The notes under the pieces are model-generated. The model did no database searches, was not told the origin of the DNA, and was given only the letters and a program-made list of their open reading frames with translations. Source: Lachnospiraceae bacterium (lineage in GTDB: Bacteria; Bacillota; Clostridia; Lachnospirales; Lachnospiraceae). From it: DNA of 51,706 nt. Below, piece by piece: positions 48,557-51,706 of this stretch; positions within the stretch are counted from its first letter, which is position 1; every line of letters begins with the position of its first letter. The stretch is from assembly GCA_900757195.1 (NCBI GenBank), contig CAAEMZ010000046.1:1-51706 (forward strand). Direction: 5' to 3'. The translations under genes were made by a program, and so were the position numbers.

Positions 48557-49908
48557 TAGCTATTCCTCGATTCGTTCATGTTTTCGATAAAATCGGTGCT
48601 TGTATCACCACTCTGGAATTTCGGATGATTCATAATTTCCATCTGAAATTCCACGTTGGTATCCACACCTTCGACAATAAATTCACTCAACGCGCTCTTC
48701 ATTTTTTTAATCGCTTCATTTCTCGATTTTCCAAGAACGATCAGCTTGGCGATCATCGAATCATAATAAGGCGGGATCGTGTAACCGGCATATACCGCCG
48801 TATCTACGCGGATCCCCTTGCCGCCCGGAAGATGAAGCTGACGGATTTTTCCCGGTGACGGCCGAAAGCCCTTTTCCGGATTTTCCGCATTGATCCGGCA
48901 CTCAATGGCATGGCCCTTAAAAACAACGTCCTCCTGACGGATATTTAAAGGTTCTCCGGAGGCAATCCGGATCTGGCTTTTAATTAAATCCACATTGGTG
49001 ACGGATTCCGTCACCGGATGCTCTACCTGAATCCGGGTATTCATTTCCATAAAATAAAAGTTTTTCTGTTTATCCAGCAGAAATTCAATCGTTCCCGCAT
49101 TGACATAACCGACCACTTTGGCTGCTTTTACGGCTGCCGCTCCCATTTCGCGGCGCAGATTTTCATCAAGGGCTGATGACGGGGACTCCTCCAGGACCTT
49201 CTGGTGACGGCGCTGGATCGAGCAGTCACGCTCTCCAAGGTGAATCACATGACCGCAGGCATCGCCGAGAATCTGAAATTCAATATGCCGCGGCGACTCT
49301 ATATATTTTTCAATATACATTGTATTATCTGCAAAACTGCTGACCGATTCCATCTGGGCCATTTTGAAATTTTCTTCAAAATCTTCGGCGCTCTTTGAAA
49401 TCCGCATCCCTTTTCCGCCGCCGCCGGAGGAAGCCTTAATCATGACCGGATAGCCGATATTTTCAGCCATTTTCTGTGCATCTTCCACCCGGTAGACCGG
49501 TTCTTTTGTTCCGGGAACCACCGGGACCCCGGCCGCCATCATTGTTTTTCTCGCTTCCGATTTATTGCCGAGACGGTAAATGAGTTCCGCTGACGGGCCG
49601 ATGAACGTAATATGACACTTCTGACACATTTCCGCAAAACGGGCATTTTCTGAAAGAAAACCGAATCCCGGATGAATCGCATCCGCCCCGGTAATCACCG
49701 TGGCGCTGATGATATTTTCCATATTCAGATAGCTGTCTTTTGATGCCGCGCCGCCGATGCAGACCGCCTCGTCGGCCAACTGAACGTGAAGGGCGTCTTT
49801 GTCCGCTGTCGAATAAACGGCAACGGTTTCAATACCCATTTCCCGGCAGGCACGGATAATCCGTACGGCAATCTCGCCCCGGTTGGCAATTAATACTTTA
49901 TTTATCAA
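48556..49908 (-). CDS. accC: Acetyl-CoA carboxylase biotin carboxylase subunit
   Basis: ATP-grasp enzyme that carboxylates biotin on AccB. Seen: NKVLIANRGEIAVRIIRACREMG at the start, the glycine-rich KASSGGGGKGMR loop, the catalytic FMEMNTRIQVEHPVTE and the C-terminal biotin carboxylase domain. The frame opens at 49929, but that start lies before a GAGGTG SD; the TTG at 49908, 6 bases after that SD, gives the normal N-terminus (450 aa). It follows fabZ closely and overlaps accD. Confidence 0.96.
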   Translation of the reverse strand: MINKVLIANRGEIAVRIIRACREMGIETVAVYSTADKDALHVQLADEAVCIGGAASKDSYLNMENIISATVITGADAIHPGFGFLSENARFAEMCQKCHITFIGPSAELIYRLGNKSEARKTMMAAGVPVVPGTKEPVYRVEDAQKMAENIGYPVMIKASSGGGGKGMRISKSAEDFEENFKMAQMESVSSFADNTMYIEKYIESPRHIEFQILGDACGHVIHLGERDCSIQRRHQKVLEESPSSALDENLRREMGAAAVKAAKVVGYVNAGTIEFLLDKQKNFYFMEMNTRIQVEHPVTESVTNVDLIKSQIRIASGEPLNIRQEDVVFKGHAIECRINAENPEKGFRPSPGKIRQLHLPGGKGIRVDTAVYAGYTIPPYYDSMIAKLIVLGKSRNEAIKKMKSALSEFIVEGVDTNVEFQMEIMNHPKFQSGDTSTDFIENMNESRNS

Positions 49909-49921
49909 GTCTGTCACCTCA

Positions 49922-50347
49922 TTAACCAATCATAAAGGTCATTTCACCTTCTGCGGCAAGACCTTCGTCCGTATAGGCTTTTCCCATGGCCACGGCCACA
50001 GGTCCTTTTCGTTTTAAGATTTCTATTTCCATACGCAGAACCGTTCCCGGCACCACTTTTTTACGAAAACGTACTTTGTTCATAGCGCCATAATAACCGA
50101 TTTTTCCACGCATTTCTTCACGGTTCATAAGAAGCACTGCCGTTGTCTGGGCCATAGCCTCCATAATCAGAACCCCCGGCATCACCGGTTCTGTGGGAAA
50201 ATGTCCCGCAAAGAAAGGCTCGTTATAGGTCACCCCTTTATAACCGACTGCTTTTTTGTTTTCTTCAATGACTTCCACCCGGTCAACAAGCAGCATCGGC
50301 TGTCTGTGGGGAATAATTTCCATAATTTCTTTAATTCCAAATTCCAT
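49922..50347 (-). CDS. fabZ: 3-hydroxyacyl-ACP dehydratase
   Basis: FabZ removes water from 3-hydroxyacyl-ACP. 141 aa hot-dog fold with the catalytic His (H49) in FFAGHFPTEPVMPGVL and Glu (E63) in LIMEAMAQT, plus the IPHRQPMLLVD N-terminal motif. It lies 9 bp after accB and just before accC, the standard Firmicutes order. Confidence 0.97.
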   Translation of the reverse strand: MEFGIKEIMEIIPHRQPMLLVDRVEVIEENKKAVGYKGVTYNEPFFAGHFPTEPVMPGVLIMEAMAQTTAVLLMNREEMRGKIGYYGAMNKVRFRKKVVPGTVLRMEIEILKRKGPVAVAMGKAYTDEGLAAEGEMTFMIG

Positions 50348-50356
50348 GTTCTTCCT

Positions 50357-50812
50357 CTATTTCTCAACCCGTATCAGCGGCTGGCCATATTCAACCCCTT
50401 CACCATCGGCTGCCAGAACTTCCGTGACCACACCGGATACATCACTTTCGATTTCATTCATCAGTTTCATGGCCTCCACGATACCGATGGTCTGTCCTTC
50501 CTGAATCCGGTCGCCGACTTTGACAAAGGGTTCGCTGTCCGGTCCCGGGCTCGTATAAAATACGCCGACGATCGGAGATGCAATGACCGCTTCATGGTCC
50601 GATGTCTTTTCCTCCGGTCCGGCTTCCACATTCACGATTTCTCTGACCGCTGCCGTTTCATGGCTTTCCACCATCGGAATTTCTGTGACTTTTACGGCCT
50701 TTGGCCCTTTTTTTCCCATATGAAGCTTTAAATTTCCTTCTTCATAATCAAAATCCGTTAAACCGGATTTTGAAACGGCTTCCACCAGTCTGATTACCTG
50801 TTCAAATTCCAT
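50357..50812 (-). CDS. accB: Biotin carboxyl carrier protein of acetyl-CoA carboxylase
   Basis: 151 aa. The C-terminal biotinyl domain has the modified lysine K116 in VEAMKLMNEIESD and the IVGVFYTSPGPD start of the domain. The N-terminal 75 residues include a Pro/Glu-rich linker, as usual. GAGG lies upstream of the ATG. It starts 11 bp after fabF. Confidence 0.97.
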   Translation of the reverse strand: MEFEQVIRLVEAVSKSGLTDFDYEEGNLKLHMGKKGPKAVKVTEIPMVESHETAAVREIVNVEAGPEEKTSDHEAVIASPIVGVFYTSPGPDSEPFVKVGDRIQEGQTIGIVEAMKLMNEIESDVSGVVTEVLAADGEGVEYGQPLIRVEK

Positions 50813-50823
50813 GAAAATTCCTC

Positions 50824-51706
50824 CTAAGCTTCAAACTTTTTCACCGCCAGCGTTGCATTGTGACCGCCGAATCCAAGGGAATTGGAAATCGCCAGGGTCA
50901 CATCCCCATGAATTCCCTGTCCCGGAACGTAATTCAAGTCACATTCTTCATCCGGATTTTTCAGCCCTACCGTCGGATGGATATATCGATCCTGGATGGA
51001 TTTCACGCAGGTAATAAATTCCACAGCGCCTGCAGCGCCGAGTAAATGGCCGATCATCGATTTTGTAGAGCTGACCGGCACCCGATAGGCGGCATCTCCA
51101 AAGGCTGCTTTAATCGCCCGGGTTTCAAATAAATCATTGTGATGGGTGCTTGTTCCATGGGCATTGATATAGCTCACATCTTCCGGTTTTGCCCCGGCTT
51201 CTTTCACAGCAAGCATCATCGCCATGGCGGCGCCGCTGCCATCTTCTGCCGGAGACGTAATATGAAATGCATCGGAAGTCGCGCCATAGCCAACGACCTC
51301 TGCCAGAATCTCTGCGCCCCGGGCCTGTGCATGGGAAAGACTTTCCAGTACCACAACGCCTGCGCCTTCACCCATAACAAAGCCGCTCCGGTCCTTATCA
51401 AAAGGAATGGATGCTTTCTCAGGGTCTTCGGACGCTGTCAGGGCTGTCAGTGATGCAAATCCGGCCATACCGAGGGGACAAATGGCTCCCTCCGTGCCGC
51501 CTGCCAGCATCACATCCGCATCTCCGTACTGGATGCTTCGGTAAGCTTCGCCGATGGAATGGGTGCCTGTCGCACAGGCCGTCACAATATCAATACATTT
51601 GCCTTTACATCCAAAAGCAATGGACACATTTCCCGCCGCCATATTCGAAATCATCATCGGCACGAGCATCGGTCCGACACGGCCCGGTCCTTTTTCCAAA
51701 AGCTTC
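50824..51706 (-). CDS. fabF: 3-oxoacyl-ACP synthase II (N-terminal part beyond the window)
   Basis: The C-terminal 294 or so residues of FabF/KASII, which elongates acyl-ACP with malonyl-ACP. The catalytic triad is present: Cys in VTACATGTHS, His in INAHGTSTHHND and His in KSMIGHLLGAAG; GLGFGGHNA ends the protein. The frame stays open to the right edge, so the start and about 115 residues lie outside the window. It is the first visible gene of the fabF-accB-fabZ-accC-accD-accA order. Confidence 0.96.
   Translation of the reverse strand, partial: KLLEKGPGRVGPMLVPMMISNMAAGNVSIAFGCKGKCIDIVTACATGTHSIGEAYRSIQYGDADVMLAGGTEGAICPLGMAGFASLTALTASEDPEKASIPFDKDRSGFVMGEGAGVVVLESLSHAQARGAEILAEVVGYGATSDAFHITSPAEDGSGAAMAMMLAVKEAGAKPEDVSYINAHGTSTHHNDLFETRAIKAAFGDAAYRVPVSSTKSMIGHLLGAAGAVEFITCVKSIQDRYIHPTVGLKNPDEECDLNYVPGQGIHGDVTLAISNSLGFGGHNATLAVKKFEA

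Noticed and set aside
1..51706. CRISPR array, IS element, prophage or integrase
   Set aside because: No regularly spaced repeats, no transposase with terminal inverted repeats and no phage genes were seen on either strand; the Rpn-family protein alone does not make a mobile element.

Overview
The window looks like a chromosomal segment of a low-to-mid GC Gram-positive anaerobe of the class Clostridia, probably Lachnospiraceae. Grounds: near-universal AGGAGG-type ribosome binding sites, sigma-A promoters of the TTGACA-17-TATAAT type, a T-box leader, class 1B PyrD/PyrK, a FabF-AccB-FabZ-AccC-AccD-AccA operon, ClpC/RadA, and several TTG starts with good Shine-Dalgarno (SD) sites. The assignment to family is inference; no rRNA is inside the window. 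Almost all genes lie on the minus strand. The plus strand carries one tRNA, a small membrane protein, two EamA transporters and an Rpn-family protein. There is no CRISPR array, IS element or prophage.

Layout, left to right. 1-232: two tandem consensus promoters firing leftward off the window, as expected for an rRNA operon just outside. 233-5182: gntR-clpC-hypothetical-radA (protein quality control and recombination). 5186-5968: HAD phosphatase. 6046-10814: purKEMND, part of IMP synthesis. 10827-13829: VanZ protein, small membrane protein and an M29-type aminopeptidase with a long extra N-terminus. 13845-18926: pyrF-pyrK-pyrD-siroheme reductase-pyrE plus an unlisted 50-residue membrane protein. 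18954-23224: RNA helicase, site-2 protease family protein, small exporter, small membrane protein, TSUP permease and Dabb protein. 23283-23452: tRNA-Gly(GCC) with its own promoter and terminator.

23529-36052 is a tightly packed eleven-gene minus-strand block: rRNA methyltransferase, folC, folE, an HD-domain protein, folP, folBK, an adenosine-deaminase-like protein, pheA, a DUF815 ATPase, a Ppx/GppA-like protein and ppk1. It combines folate synthesis, phenylalanine synthesis and polyphosphate metabolism. Two members have lost residues normally required for catalysis (the deaminase-like and Ppx-like proteins). The HD protein is a candidate for the unassigned dihydroneopterin triphosphate dephosphorylation step.

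36098-38434: plus-strand CmpB-like membrane protein and two EamA permeases. 38452-40785: metY followed by a LysR regulator, with a LysR-type operator placed upstream of the metY promoter. 40785-42568: a TrpB2-type tryptophan synthase beta chain under a T-box whose specifier triplet is UGG (Trp). 42767-43621: Rpn/PD-(D/E)XK protein. 43685-44709: XRE regulator and DUF3796-like membrane protein, with a 15-bp inverted repeat over the promoter. 44706-45671: L-lactate dehydrogenase. 45761-51706: the distal part of the fatty-acid operon, ending in a nitronate-monooxygenase-family flavoprotein; fabF is cut by the right edge.

I see no single wholly new multi-gene system. The most unusual material is the folate block with its HD protein and two residue-depleted enzymes, the siroheme reductase and 50-residue membrane protein inside the pyrimidine operon, and the repeated use of intrinsic terminators placed directly before the next start codon.
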